Origin: Dipetalonema caudispina
Lineage: Eukaryota > Nematoda > Chromadorea > Rhabditida > Onchocercidae
DNA: 64,000 nucleotides
Assembly (NCBI GenBank): GCA_013365325.1
Contig: JABVXV010000115.1
Coordinates: forward strand, 62,001-126,000
Direction: 5' to 3'
In this document: one piece after another, positions 26,801-39,737 of the stretch
Layout of the letters: the number at the start of each line of letters is the position of its first letter
Numbering within the stretch: the first letter of the stretch is position 1
The notes under the pieces: generated by a model
Seen by the model: only the letters and a program-made list of their open reading frames with translations
Database searches by the model: none
Told to the model about the DNA's origin: nothing
Program-made: the position numbers and the translations under genes

Positions 26801-29800
26801 CATGTTATCACAGAGTCATACAATTGCTGAACATCCGGATAGCTCGGTTGATGGCTTCTAGTGGATAATGATACCACAGTAGTGATAGCTTTGTCGCCAA
26901 ATACGGTCTCAATTTCTGCATAGTTGATCTGTCGAAGTACCTTGAAAAACCCTTTACATCCTTCACATGTACGAGCTCCATAGTGTTGGCATACAGCACG
27001 ATCGTTACAAACGGCGCAAAGTTTATCGGATGATAATGATTCATTGGCAGCAGGAACAGCTTGCAAGTTCGATGGACCACTTCTAAAACTGTCGTTTACA
27101 GTAGTCGAAATTAAAATTCCATTTCAGGATGAAGATTATTTGTTGTAAGAGCAGAAATGATTGGAAACTAATGATTTATTGTTAAATACCATATATTAGT
27201 GCTTATCATGATTTCTAGAGTAAATGCATCAATTTAATGATGAAATAAACTTTAAATCAGAAAAGAGAACAACAATACCTTAAGGATTGCTGGTTGGCTC
27301 GATGATTCTCGGAAGCTATCGCTGTTGGTACTACAGTAGCATACGGGAATTGGAATGCGGTTGTTGACTGGTCTGAAATTTGATTAAAAAATTGAATTCA
27401 TGATCTGATAGATGTATTCTATTGAATTATCAAGTTATTATCAATTTTTTGTGATAGTCCTTCCCTTTTCTCTTTTCTACAGCAAAAACATCTTATATAA
27501 GATATCGCATGCTCCAAATTTCCTCTTATCAGCAACAAACCAATTCGTTGATGAGCTGGCGGTGGTTGCGAATGTGTTGGATCAACAAACGATGGTGTAG
27601 CAAATCCGGGAGCTGCGAATGATGATTGCATTAATTCTGGTTGTTGACTAGCTATCGATGGCCGAGGGAATTCAAATCTGAAATCGGTCACTTTTAAATT
27701 AATATAGTAGAAATGATAATGCAGCATCTAAAACCAAAAACTTGGAATTAAAAAAGGAGAAAAAGAATGGATCAAAAATTAAATTTCCAAGTTCGTGCAA
27801 ATAACTCAAACTAAGTAATTTCGGATGGAACATTTTTATCCTGTCAAAGTTATATAATGAAGCATAGCAATATTGATTGATTGCCCTCTTTCTTCATAAA
27901 TCACATCTGTCAATTGGTGTAAAACTAAACACAAAATTGTTGAAAAGATGCATGTTGGCTACCGTATGCAATAAGCAAACATTCGTAATGTGTATGTTAT
28001 AGATAGGGAGGGAAGCAGCGGTGCAAGCCAACCCAATATGCTCTGACAGGTGATGGTGGCGGTGCTGGTACAGGTGGCTTTTTTCACCACAATTACGGGT
28101 TATAGTAAGGTCAGGAGATGATACAATTACCACTAAGAGATCACACATTGAGCTATGATCCAAACTTTTCGTCACGAACTCCGTCTGTGGATATATATCA
28201 TTTTTTTAAAGCATGGACAAGTCTCGAAGAAAGAAAAAATTTTGGTACTTTTTCAAAAATAAAAGACTAATGCCAAAAGGTTAACAGTGAGCCTATCAAT
28301 GATCGAAACCTTAAACCACTGAGTAGTAACATCCCTCTCTCTTTTATCCTTTAAAAAAGTGATTATTCTTACACAAAGAGCTAATAATTACTATCATTTC
28401 TTAAAATACCAATATTACACTCAAATGAAATAATTGATAATACAAAATTAATAATTGTAAGAAATATCGCTTAATTCATTATTTACCTCAAATTATTTGT
28501 AAAATACAATTTTAATTACAAATTAATATGTGGTTTAATCTGGGCCAACATTGAAGTATTCCATAAAAAATTGCATACAAAAGATTTATAATACAGCCAA
28601 ACCGATGCTAATCTTTCTTCCTCCATTTTTTTTCTGTCCAATAATTCATTTAATAAAACAAGGATTAGCCCAGTATGTCTTTTATTAATGTCACCTTGGC
28701 TTGAAAACATTCAGAAACATGTTCTACTATATTTCACTACTGCATTTTTGCATGCACAATAATCAACCCTTTTCAAAACAAATTTTTTTACCGCTGTAAA
28801 CAAAACATGTATTGTTCAATCATGAAATTATTGAAAAGAGAAAACATCTCAATTGTTCAAAATTCCAAAAGAACGATTAAGGAAAAAAAATATACTTGTA
28901 GCATAAAATATTTTTCATTGTTTTGACATTAGTCCCTTAACTATCTGTGTAGACAGGTAGTTTTTTAAAAACTATAAAAAGTCATTCTAAGTTTCTTATG
29001 CAAATAATAGTTCTATTAAGCAGTTTAAATTAACTTTGTAAGCTTATTAATTTGCTGTATAAAGCATATTTGTGCACTCTTTTTTATTTGTATTAAACAT
29101 TTAAATCACTAAAAAACAAAAGTAAATTTCAAAGTAAATGCAATTTTTATACATAAATGTAACCACTCATTGCTTCTCCTATATTTGTATATATCAGTGA
29201 ATTTAGTATTATTTATGAATCTCACTGAGTGTTGCAAGTATTTGTAGACTATTTCTGACCTGGAACTGTTCATAACTACGTTTTATCAATTTTCTTAGGA
29301 AATTTTCGGATAAATTTTCAAATGGATGTATCATTTGATAAATAAAAAAATATTGCCAGATATTCTACTGCTAATTTTTAAATTTATGAAAAAATCATAA
29401 GATGAAAAAGCAGAAAGATACTTTGTAAATAAAAGTCTTCTTTGAATGAACGAATGAATAACTCGTTGAAGATTAACTTAGAAAAAATCCGATGTGTTTT
29501 CCAGTAAAGGAATAAAGAGAGATAGAGATAGGGATAGAGAGAGAAAGAAAGAAGAAATTGAAGAGGTTTGATGACAAGAATGGATGGAGACACGATCAAG
29601 ATTAACTATTCCCTTTTTCAATAAATTGTATTCATGTTAATTTTCAATATGTTCTTTTGAAAAAAATGTTTCTACAGACTTGATAAGCTAACAGAAGAAA
29701 TGAAAATTAAGCCTTTGATGTTTATAATAGTCTGTGTGTCTCAATGATACCTAAGCTTACCTCAATTGCATTAATGTTATTTGGCTGCCGCATGAGTAAT

Positions 29801-31164
29801 TACACTTTGCGCATCGTCGAAAATTTGATGCTTATTTACTATTTTATGTTTCTTTGTTAATATTTGTTTTGCATCTATTCTCAACTAAGGAAATGTTGTT
29901 AGATAAGAAATAGATTCAAATGATTTTTTTTCTGGAGGTTCACAACGGATGGTAATGTAACGGAGGCAACTGATAGTGTCGAAAGTTCATTTAACCTAGG
30001 AATTGCTTACAATTTTGGTTCGCAAAGTTTTGGAAAGAAGGCAGAAGGTTTGAAGATGAAGTTGAAGTGACCGATTGACCGCGAAGAATTGAGCGGTCAC
30101 CAATCCGGGGTCGTTTAACATTTCGAGCAAAGAACTGAATAAAAATGTGTCCTAAAAAAATTTGCCGTTTTGAGGTATCCTCTAGATAACACAAACTATT
30201 TCTCGATAGGATTGTGAAGTGTATCTGCGATGATCATCTCAGTGGTCAGATAAAGGAGAAGCCCTGAAGCAGAATTTGCACCAAAAAATATTCATAATTA
30301 CCATTTGATGATCTTCTGCCGTTGAATTTTCTGAATCTCAAAGAAATCATTACATCTAAGAGGTGTGCTCATTGTGCTAATATGCACCGGAAACTAAATT
30401 TTCTTTAGATGGCACTGATTAGCAAAAATGTAACATGTCGAAAGTTGAACAAATTGAGTTATGAAGTTTTTCCTTATCCGCGATTTCAATCATCTCGACA
30501 ACCTTTTGCAGAAAAAATACTTGTACAATTGTTAGGATGTAAAAATGCTTCTGAGAGTTTGTTGAATCCCGAAGAACAGGTTTCTACGCTACAGGAATAA
30601 ATAAACTTATTGCACGTAGGCAAAAATTGGATTTATTGTCATATTTGCTAATTTAATTAAAGCATACGCTCAAATTTGCTTGCAATAATAATGATAATAA
30701 TAATCAAAGTTGAAGCTATGATCCGAAAGCTCTCTTAAGGCATTATGCTTCATGATATCTTAGAAATTCCACCAGCTATTTGAACTTTAACCGTCTACGA
30801 AAATTTCGGCCCATCAAACACAAAGGCTTCTACAGCTTCACAAATAATTTGCCATTATTCAATTCAACTTTTACATTTTTACACCAAATTTCCAACTCAG
30901 TTTTTTCTGAGGTGAATAATCTAAATCGACTTAATAAAAGAAAGCAAACCCCGAAAAGAAACTATGCATTGGATGTTGATATGCGGTAGTACCGGCAGAT
31001 GGTACGAAGAAATCTCTATAGGTAGCTGTCGAAACAGCCGAAGTGCTGATACTAGTTGACGGTTGTGGCTGCAACGGAATTCCTTCACTTTTCACGCCTG
31101 GAATATACTTTGGATCCATAGAGGATGCACCACCAACACGTGAAATATTCGGCGTTGAACACTC
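23846..31164 (-). CDS. nhr-6: NR4A-family nuclear receptor (NHR-6/NR4A orthologue), conserved body
   Basis: Eleven minus-strand exons join in phase to 530 codons: 31164-30950, 27677-27541, 27372-27279, 27082-26941, 26605-26476, 25757-25600, 25469-25306, 25251-25181, 24915-24733, 24556-24423 and 24010-23846 (TAA). NR4A receptors are constitutively active transcription factors that bind the NBRE octamer AAAGGTCA as monomers; C. elegans nhr-6 acts in spermatheca development. The N-terminal part is Ser/Thr/Pro/Gln-rich like an AF-1 domain. The first zinc finger starts [14 protein letters not shown] and holds the P-box CEGCKGFFK. The second finger has YVCTGNKNC and [11 protein letters not shown]. 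The diagnostic A-box GRRGRLPSK follows, at about residues 246-256. The ligand-binding part is divergent but retains [14 protein letters not shown] and the ITSALKDHC helix, and ends TEFSFCP. The first exon shown starts at an acceptor, so the true N-terminus lies upstream. The 25251-25181 exon rests on phase and partial similarity, and the donor after 24733 (GTCGAT) is weak. Confidence 0.95.
25969..26266. repeat. Minisatellite of six units alternating 58 and about 45 bases
   Basis: Six tandem copies of a unit opening AGAAGTTCATTTATACGTTA and containing TTTAACCCC lie inside the NR4A intron 25758-26475. Units 1, 2 and 4 are 58 bases; units 3, 5 and 6 lack 13 to 16 central bases. Identity between copies is nearly complete, so the array is recent. 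Each long unit contains the submotif TTATACGTT twice. I see no other copy in the window. Confidence 0.92.
30011..30134 (-). CDS. Candidate alternative exon of the NR4A gene
   Basis: The segment is bounded by a TATTCAG acceptor and a strong GTAAGC donor on the minus strand. It is open for 124 bases in a frame beginning [15 protein letters not shown] and ending in phase 1. It cannot sit between exons 31164-30950 and 27677-27541 without breaking the frame. It could replace both, because it starts in phase 0 and ends in phase 1, matching exon 27372-27279. A second frame is also open, with an internal ATG. It may be a minor isoform exon or a chance pairing of sites. Confidence 0.3.
30409..30600 (+). 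CDS. Candidate 63-residue nested single-exon gene
   Basis: An ATG lies directly after TTTCTTTAG, a good acceptor, and opens a 63-codon frame starting [15 protein letters not shown]. The stop TAA overlaps an AATAAA at 30596-30601, and a second AATAAA follows at 30600-30605, so a very compact trans-spliced transcript is possible. The product is basic at the N-terminus and acidic at the C-terminus, with no membrane segment and no family I recognise. It lies on the opposite strand within an NR4A intron. A frame of this length can arise by chance in AT-rich DNA; the flanking signals are what raise it above the others. Confidence 0.35.
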   Translation: MALISKNVTCRKLNKLSYEVFPYPRFQSSRQPFAEKILVQLLGCKNASESLLNPEEQVSTLQE

Positions 31165-33213
31165 CTAAAAAACAACATGTGCGTTAAAAATCTATAGGAT
31201 TTAATATATTTTCATATCAAATGGGCATCAAAATTGTGGGCAAAAAGACATCGTTTCGTCTGTCTTCACCAAATGAAAAACATCGAAGTACTAATTAAAC
31301 TTTAACTACCGATAAGTTGTTTGAATCATTTAATAGAATAATTGAATTTAAAGGAAATTATGTGAAACAATAAAATTTAATTTGCAAACAAGAATACTCT
31401 TTATTTCATTCCCAAGTTTTAGTGCACCAAAGTTAACTAATGTGTTGAAGTTTTATACTTGCTAACTTAAAAATAATTTGTCATAATAAATAAAACATAT
31501 ATTGGTTAATTTAAACTACAACCACTAATACGCTTGAATGGGTCATTTGTGCAATCAAATTATCAGAACCGTTATTTTGAAATCCACTGCTTCTGTTCTA
31601 TTAATCGAATTATTATCAATACTCTTTAAAACTTCTATAAACAACCTAACTGACAGATGAAATAAATTATCTAATTTAATAGCTTGGTTTCTTTCGGTAG
31701 ACCAATATTAAAATATTTAAAATTACTAAGGGAATGTAATACCTTTAGCTAACCAGACAGACCTAATGATTCTCTTTTCCATTCTTTTTCACATAGAAAT
31801 GTGAAAAATAAAAAAAAAAAAAAAAAAAAAATTGGTTGAAAGAAAAAAATGTCAATTAACAACCATTGTTACGTAAGTTATAATTACAAGTGAGAATTGA
31901 AAACATATTTTATAATCATAAACCAACGAGCTTTTCTATTTCATTTTTGTTTCTGAGAGTATTGAGAAGAAATTCTTTTACCTATTATACATTTTGTTTC
32001 TTTACTGAATTTGGGCAGTAAGACTACAAATGTCTATTACGAATGACCATAAAAATATGAGACAAGGTTAAGAAGTAATTAATTATACTTGTCTAATGAA
32101 GAGCATTTGTGACTAGTCCTTTAACATCGATTAACTTTTCGAATGAGCGAGAAAAAAAAATGATTCTGATTTACACTTTGACTAAAGCTATCTTAAATAT
32201 AGGTTTTTAAAAACCTTTAAAATGAAAGTGAAATAAAATAACAGATACAAATTATAAAAAGACTTTTTGGCTAAGGGCAAATATCCTTACAAAAAAATAA
32301 TTAACTCGGCTATGCGATTGAATCAAATTAAGACTTACTTACCATTCGTTTGATACTCCTATCTGATTTATTATTCTATGATGTCATCGGTAAATTGGTC
32401 ATAGAAAAAGAAGTTGTAAATTTTGCTGGAATGTAAGAAAATCTAATCAATGATTATATGTTGCTCACAATGATCAAAACCGATTGATTACTCACTGTAC
32501 AATGCTAATATCAAGCTATTATACAAGCGGGCAATTTCGATTTCGAAGAAAAGCCAGAAAACCAATTATTAACTTATTCTTTGCAAGTTACCCTTTCCTA
32601 AAGGTTTGGTAATTTGGATTATTCATTTCCAACTAACCAATGAAATATTTTGCTTAAGGAGATTTGCGCAAGGATTCTGGCGATATGTTTACTTATTCGT
32701 TCCTTTCTTTTACTTTACTGAACCACATTGAGATGTGCAAAAAGAAAATGCAATTTCAGGTTTTGAGTCGCATAAAAAAGTTTCGAAAAAGAAGCATCCA
32801 AATAAGATTTCTATAAAATTTTGTAAGATTTTCGTATTATTATAAAATGTAAGCGATCTAAACAATTCTAAAATTTGAGATGTTTTGCAATGCAAATAAT
32901 AAGTGAATAAATCAACATTGCTTGATGGCTATCGTCTTGCAGAAATTTGCGAATACATTAATAAAAATACAACTATAAATTATCAGCAATGATATTCACA
33001 AAATTCAATTTGTACAATAGCTTGGCTGTTTTTTTACAAGTGCCTTTAGATATTCATCCAAATTCAGATCTCAAAGAAAGTAAAGTATCTATACTTCATT
33101 CACTAATTGATAACAATATGCAAAAAATACTAACAGATTTGAACGAGATGTTAGAAAGTGACAAATTGATCAGATGACATGAAAAGCTAATGATGGTGCC
33201 TAAATTGAACCAA

Positions 33214-33221
33214 TGACCTTT
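33214..33221 (-). promoter_or_regulatory. NBRE octamer
   Basis: TGACCTTT on plus is AAAGGTCA on minus, an exact match to the monomeric NR4A binding element. Function is inferred from sequence only. Confidence 0.35.
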
Positions 33222-33612
33222 AATACAAGAAAATGGATCAAGCATAATTTGTTTAGAAATTAAAATTAATCTTTCGAAATGCTAATTTATGCGATAAAAT
33301 TTGTTGACAAATAAGTCTAGACTAAAAAAAAAAGTAAAAAATATAAATTAACAATGTATTTGTGAAAAAAAAAATTTATGTCAAAATTTCTCTCATATAT
33401 CATGAAATGTTCATTTATGCTTTAATACATTGACAAAATTGGAATGAACAGAAAGGTAGGCGAATGAAAGGGAAGAAGGAAAGGAAGCAAAAATGAAGAA
33501 AATGAAAATTAAAATGAATGGAAACGGATGTGACAGTTAGTTTAAAAAACAGTCTGAATTGAACAATTCGAGAAGTAATTCATACATAACATCTAACTTA
33601 TATCAGTTATGC

Positions 33613-33634
33613 TGCATGCATGCATGCATGCATG
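33613..33634. repeat. TGCA tetranucleotide microsatellite
   Basis: About five and a half copies of the self-complementary unit TGCA occur in tandem. The run is palindromic overall and can form a hairpin. Confidence 0.9.
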
Positions 33635-33919
33635 TAGTAGACATGCAGAAATGGTTTGTATATATATGTGAGGAACATTTAAAAAAGATGAAAAAGATGG
33701 AGATAAGTGGAAAGGACGATAAGCTTGTCATTATCCAAGCAGAACAAATTATTTTCCTCGTTTAATGAAAATGATGACAGATGCTGTGTACGCCATCTTT
33801 CGTCTACTTTCACGCTACTTTCATTCAGTGCAACACGTAATCACACATGCAAAACACGTATTTGAATGATCGAACGAGAAACAGAACATGATTAGACGTG
33901 TCTCGTGAAATCCATATCT

Positions 33920-33927
33920 TGACGTAA
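33920..33927 (+). promoter_or_regulatory. CRE-like octamer TGACGTAA
   Basis: A one-base variant of the CREB/ATF palindrome TGACGTCA, lying in a slightly GC-richer segment (33780-33960). NR4A genes are classic CREB targets in mammals; a role here is inference. Confidence 0.3.
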
Positions 33928-34288
33928 TAATTGAACGTATTGTGTGATATGTATTGTTGCAGAAGTTTTAAACAAATTGAGAGAATAATAATATACTACG
34001 TATCGATCGATTAAACTCATAGAAATATTACGATCAGGAATAATCACGTAATAAAATGTTCATAAGTCAGAAGAACAGAAATAATTAGTGATTAAATTTC
34101 GATAACAACAAATCCGAGACTTTATTGTTTGAGTAATTTCATTGAATGAATAATATACTGGGCGAGTAAATGAATTACTAATCACTATGGATTAGATTTA
34201 TCCTACTGCTATCACTATCATTAATGATTTGCTGAACCTAAAGCCTAATTTTTCCAAACGAAGAATAACTTATCGGCCAATAGACTAA

Positions 34289-34649
34289 ATGTATTCCGAG
34301 GAAGATCTAAGTCAAATGAAAGATGGAAAATTTTCCAATACTATGACCCAACCGGTCATCACAGGCATTCTTTCGAACGCTTCCCGATACAGGTGAGAAT
34401 AGTGTTTATAACTAATTCGTTTGCTCTAACTGCTTGCTTCTTCTTTCTCCTCCTCCTTTTCTTACTACCACAATTAGCATCAATGCTACCAACGCAATCC
34501 TCCATTCAAAAACATCAATTATAGAAGCCAACAAATTTATTGTTTCCTCTTCTTCAGCATCACATCTTCTATTCCATCCCATTTTTCAACAGCCTGCTCA
34601 GTATTTCATACAAAATAGGACGAACGAATTCACTTTCTTCTTCTTCTAA
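34289..34649 (+). CDS. Candidate two-exon gene nested in the NR4A intron
   Basis: Exon 1 (34289-34392) opens with ATG, reads MYSEEDLSQMKDGKFSN and so on for 34 codons plus two bases, and ends at a strong CAG/GTGAGA donor. After an 85-base intron with a long pyrimidine tract and TTAG acceptor, exon 2 (34478-34649) continues in frame to TAA, Ser-rich and ending in a Phe run from TTC repeats. The product would be 91 residues without a recognised domain. Exon 2 is open in a second frame too, so the reading frame there is not unique, and exon 1 may instead splice to something further away. Strand is opposite to NR4A. Confidence 0.4.
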
Positions 34650-35738
34650 ATATGAAACTACTTTTAATATCATTTTAATTCAAAGAAAATTGAAATTAAA
34701 AAACAACTTCGATTAATTTGAAATTCCAATTCTTATGTAAATGGTACTGCTCTTTTTCAAAGTTTCAAATACAGTTCTTTTTTTTTTTTTACTTTTTCCT
34801 TTCTCGAAAGATAAGAGTGTTTGAGAAGTATCATAGTGTAATGTTTACGACAAAGTAGAAAAGCTTTCGAGTTAATCGGCATATTTGTTAGAGATAGTAG
34901 CGGATTGAACTTAGGATCGATAGGTAAGCGGAAAACAGACAAACTAACATACGATTGCATTAACATCAAGAAAATCACAATAAAGTTAAAATGACTTCGG
35001 TAATTTCAATAAAATTGAGAATCTCATCTTAATTAAAATTCCTCAAGAAACCTTTGATAATACGATCAAGTAGCTTGTATATATTTCATCTTTCCCAATA
35101 ATCCGATGAAAGGATTACCTATTTTTGTTAATACATTAATCGATGCATTACTTACACTTATTGATACCTCTAAAAAAAAAAAACCCTTTTAAGCTTAAGT
35201 CACTTTTTCAATGACAACAGGTATTGACTAATTCTATGTAATTAATTCTCTTCCAGAAGCAAAAAACTCTGCTCTCATTTTTCATATCAAAGAGCTTTGA
35301 AGAATTATGAATTGAAATAAAAAAAAAATCTACATATTTCTAGACTCTCGTATCATTATCGCTATCCCATTTACAATTATGAAGAATGTTTGCTTCTTGC
35401 AAAGGAAATAATTTTTGCTAAAGAATGCACATTGTTTAAAAAAGGCTTCACAAGTTAGTTTGCCTATAGAATGATTGAGATTTCCTTATGAATTCTGTTA
35501 GAATTAGTGGCAAAAAATTTGAGTAGTGACATTTTGGCATAATTTGCATACTTATTTTAATCGGAATCCTTCAAGAATTCCTCGGAAAATACGATAAAAT
35601 AGCTTCCCAATATTTCATTATCAAATACATTGATTAGAATTTTCCCAATAAACTAAAAAACAATGATTACTTCAAAATTTATTTTTATGCAAAGAATTAA
35701 TATTGACATACTTATAAGTTAGGAAGATTTTTTTCCAG

Positions 35739-35905
35739 TAATTTGCACCGTTAATTTTAAACGAAAAAGAATATTTAGTACCTTATTTGCTACTGACAGC
35801 AGAATGGATCAGAATGTCGGAATTGATGAAGCGCAATCAGTCTTCGCTGAAGCTGCAGTTGAACTCAATTTGTCAATAATATTTAAAGCGAGTACTTCAC
35901 ATTAA
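35739..35905 (+). CDS. Candidate terminal exon, unrecognised product
   Basis: A TTTTCCAG acceptor is followed by an open frame to TAA at 35903-35905. It contains MDQNVGIDEAQ and an Ala/Glu-rich stretch, with less AT-biased codons than the flanks. The exon starts with two bases of a split codon, so it needs an upstream exon ending in phase 1, which I could not find. The segment just beyond (35966-36080) is also coding-like on the opposite strand, so strand is uncertain. Confidence 0.25.
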
Positions 35906-38832
35906 ATTAAATCAACCTGGAAACCGGATTTAGTATTCACCAGTTTCAGCTCATTCTGCTTCTTCTCAAATAATTCGATGATTTGGATAAAAGAGATGCA
36001 GAAGTTCCAAACTGTTGAGAAAAATTGAGTCCGGAACTGGAAATAATGCATTCCTTTTAGCGGAAGCGGTACATAAGCGATATATTATTGTAGCAACTGC
36101 ATAATTGCATGCAAAGCATATTTGCATGTCGTGTAACGCTTGGAACATAGCAAAATTTCATTTCAGTGGGAGAAATATTGTAAGTCAAACTCATTCAAAA
36201 GATTGCAAAACAAAAACTAAACCAAACAACAAAATCCATAAAATTTCTACATTTGAATACTGTCATCTGCAATTATTGAATCACACTACCATTGATAGCT
36301 ATTATAATGAAAAGGGAAGACCGTATTGATCAAATAGTGCCTTTGTTCACAAAATTATTATTTCTAAGATTTCTTACTTCTTTTCATCCTCACAGTTTTG
36401 TCTTATTTCTAAATGGTATAAATTAAATAAAGTAACATTTTAGAATCAAATGAGCAATCCATCTTAAACTTCAAAAACAGTCCTTTACTACGAATGTTAT
36501 TGAAATGATGAATTTAGGTTTATGGAATAGGAAATTGATACTTTTTGCTAACCTTACTTAACAGTACCATTAATATTAGGGCTCTTTGTGACACCACAAA
36601 ATTGTTCAAAATCAAAAATTGTCGGCATAGACAAAACAAACGATGGAAATATAGCTACAGTCAACAATTATAAAATTTTTGAATTACTGTTTCGGAGCAA
36701 TTGTGAATTGTTTTACAGCAAAAACAATTAAATATGATCTGTGATCCTTTTTGATGTTTGCAACTCTGTTCAAAATTGTTTAAAATGCTATGTGAATAAA
36801 TTTCGGACGAAAAATTCATTTACCGCCACTTATGGGATAAATTTTTTAATACAAATTATGAAATTTTCTTCAGTACTCCTTCAAAAATTTTTCCAGTGTC
36901 CAGTTTTTCACTTAAAAGTGTGGAAGTCAATCGATAACCTATTTTTGGTAATTGTATACCGTTGTAAAGCGATCAGAAAAGCATATGGATAAAAGATAAT
37001 AGAAATGGAATGAAATCTGACGCATTCCTTTTGACACAAATATTTAAAAATATCAGGAAGTGAAGGTCATACAACCGAATTTTTGAACTATTCTTGAAAG
37101 AAAAATGAAAACAATCTGCAGTTCTTAGCCAAAAGAAATTAATTCAACTGATTAGCAGGTTATTATGAATTTTACATTTTATTGAATGAGTACCATCGAC
37201 TCTTTCAGATTATTCAGAAATTTTATGACATTTAATCTAAGTTTATTCCAATCATTGTGTTTGCACTAAATCTTACAGATATCATTCAAATTTCAATATC
37301 TCATGGAGAAACTTTAACTATTCTACTTGAATATCATCCTATTCAAAAAATAAAGAAAATATGAGCAATCTGGATAATTAATTTAGGTAATTGATTTATT
37401 TAAACAAAAAAAAAAAAAAAAAAAATTGAAGTAAAGAAGTTATAGAAGCTCGTACTGTAATTACATGATAGAATTATCAATTCCAATTAATTATTTTATC
37501 AACTTCAACCAATTAATTGAACAAATAAATTAATTACAATCCATTCCGAAGAAAAGATCAAAAAATTGTTATGAACATAGAAATCTAAGCATTCAAAAAA
37601 TAATTTAAATATTGCTTCCTTTATGCAATTAACAAAGAATTATAAACTACTGGAAAAATGCGAGACCTTGAAGTAAAAATGAGCGAAGGTAAATAAGCGC
37701 AAACTAAAACTGGAAATTTGAAATTAGATAAATGAGAAATTTGAAATAAATGTAATTGAATTTCATTGTGGTGCCTAATTTAACTTCCTACTGCGTCATT
37801 CCCTCAAAATATTTTCAGTTGACCTCGTTCATTTCCTCTTTCAATCTCCAATCTCCTATTGTGAATAACTGATCGAAGTAATTCCCTCCTCGATTTCTTA
37901 GATATCAATGGGATGTTATCAATCTCTTATCAAACTGACCAATAATCCAAATGCGTCGTATGAATTTGTCGGTGAAAAGTGCTATCATATGTAAAGATTA
38001 ACATATTTTCTTCAAAGTAGTCAACTATTTTTAATAATACAAAGGACAAAACCACATCTAAAACAAATTGAAATCATCGTTACGTATAGAAGCGGAAATA
38101 TTTTCGAAGCGTCTTCTAGTTTATTAAATTTAATAACTTCATAGTTATTAAATCTGATAAACTAAAAAAGTGTCAAAAAAAGTGATTCGCTTTTTCGTCG
38201 TTGAAGAAAAAGAGTCGAAATGAAGAAAGATAAATGTAAATTCAAAATTGCATTTCTGTATCTTCACAGCAATAGTAATAGGCAATCAGTAAAAAAGTTA
38301 AATTTAAATGATGGAAAAAATTTTAATCAACGCACGATAATATACATCTCTGCAAAATCTAAATAATAAACATGCTAAAACTAAATTCGACAATTTTCCT
38401 GTGATAAATTTGATAAAAGAAATAGGCGAAATATTTGAAGATAACAAATTGTTTTGGATTTTCGGTAATATTAAACGATTTATTTTTGAATGTATTGAAT
38501 AGCTTTCGTATTTTTCGCTAAAACAAAAGTGATAGTATCTGATTCCGAATTACACATTTTTCTGTTTACTTAAACAGAAAATTGTCTCTTAGCATATTAG
38601 CTATAGATTAAAATACATAATGATGCAGCCATTCAGAACAGTTCTCTCAATAACCTTTTTTTTTTTTAATTGACATCTGTTACTATCATGCATATTGCTT
38701 ATTGCTAAATTTAGATGAAATTATTAAAATGATTCATTTTCTCATGGATCATATTTCTTCCTTATCATTTAAAAATGTTGAAAAGGGATGATTTTGGAGG
38801 ATTGATCTGATCCACAGTAATGTTTTGTAGAA

Positions 38833-38840
38833 TGACCTTT
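38833..38840 (-). promoter_or_regulatory. NBRE octamer
   Basis: Exact TGACCTTT on plus (AAAGGTCA on minus), 8 to 27 kb upstream of NR4A exons. Confidence 0.35.
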
Positions 38841-39729
38841 TGCATCTGTGGTAAGTATTCAAATCCCAGTACCAAAATTTTGCACCACAGATTCAAAAAT
38901 TAGACGACAAATGATTCCTTTTTACTATGCGCACTTTATGTGATCCCTCTATATCATAATGATAGAGAAACCATTCAAAATTTGCCACTCTCTTCCTTAT
39001 GACAAAAAAAAAAAGAAAATTTGGTTACGAGGGTTTGATTCCGTTTGAGTAAAATGTCATAGTGATTATTAAAAAAGTTTAAATTTGAAATCCATGTTAA
39101 CGTTATGTAGAAAGTTTCGAAAAGCGCAATTATCACCACACTATTATTTCTATAGCTGATAAAACCTAATGTGATAATGAACAATCCGATTTTCAGCGTT
39201 TTTCATGATACGTCCGTACCTTTATTCATATATCAATTTTACTCAATTAAAAATTGTAATAACGTCAAAGTTAATTATAACGATGTGCCATCAATAAATC
39301 AATTATCTCATTAACTTCTTGCTCTACTTTACCATTACGCCGAATTTCCTTATAGATAAGTAAATTTTTTCGTTTTTTCAATTAAAATTAATCAACTATT
39401 AAGGAAATATTTCTAAAGTAAATGATACATAGACGTACGAGTAGACACAAAAGCGCAAGAAAAGACATATTAGTGGCTTTGCTTTTTTTTTTTAAAAAAA
39501 AAAAATTACCGTTAAAGCCAAAAAAGAGAAATTATTGGTTGTGCATGCAACCATTTTTCCCTTCTTAGCAATACTTCTGTGAAGAATGTTAGCTGCAAAC
39601 TATCAACATTATATATTCTCACAATACTAATTGTAAAATTTAATTAAACTGCAAGACAATTTGCGCTTTCATTGGTTCACAAATATGTTGCTATAAATTG
39701 CGCTTACAATTACTATGTCCATATTTTCG

Positions 39730-39737
39730 TGACGTAA
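39730..39737 (+). promoter_or_regulatory. CRE-like octamer TGACGTAA
   Basis: Second copy of the same CREB-type variant as at 33920, within the NR4A 5' intron. Confidence 0.3.

Noticed and set aside
28516..28710. 64-codon minus-strand ORF in an NR4A intron
   Set aside because: It has an ATG and stop but no donor or acceptor fitting the receptor, and no recognised family.
32989..33177. 62-codon plus-strand ORF with an acceptor about 50 bases upstream
   Set aside because: Composition is only weakly coding-like, with no poly-A signal, motif or partner.
35966..36148. 60-codon minus-strand ORF next to the plus-strand candidate at 35739
   Set aside because: Part looks coding-like, but it opens at ATG without a matching upstream acceptor and ends without a poly-A signal.
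37908..37994. 28-codon ORF MGCYQS... with a myristoylation-like start after an acceptor
   Set aside because: Too short to distinguish from chance in AT-rich DNA, and no partner exon was found.
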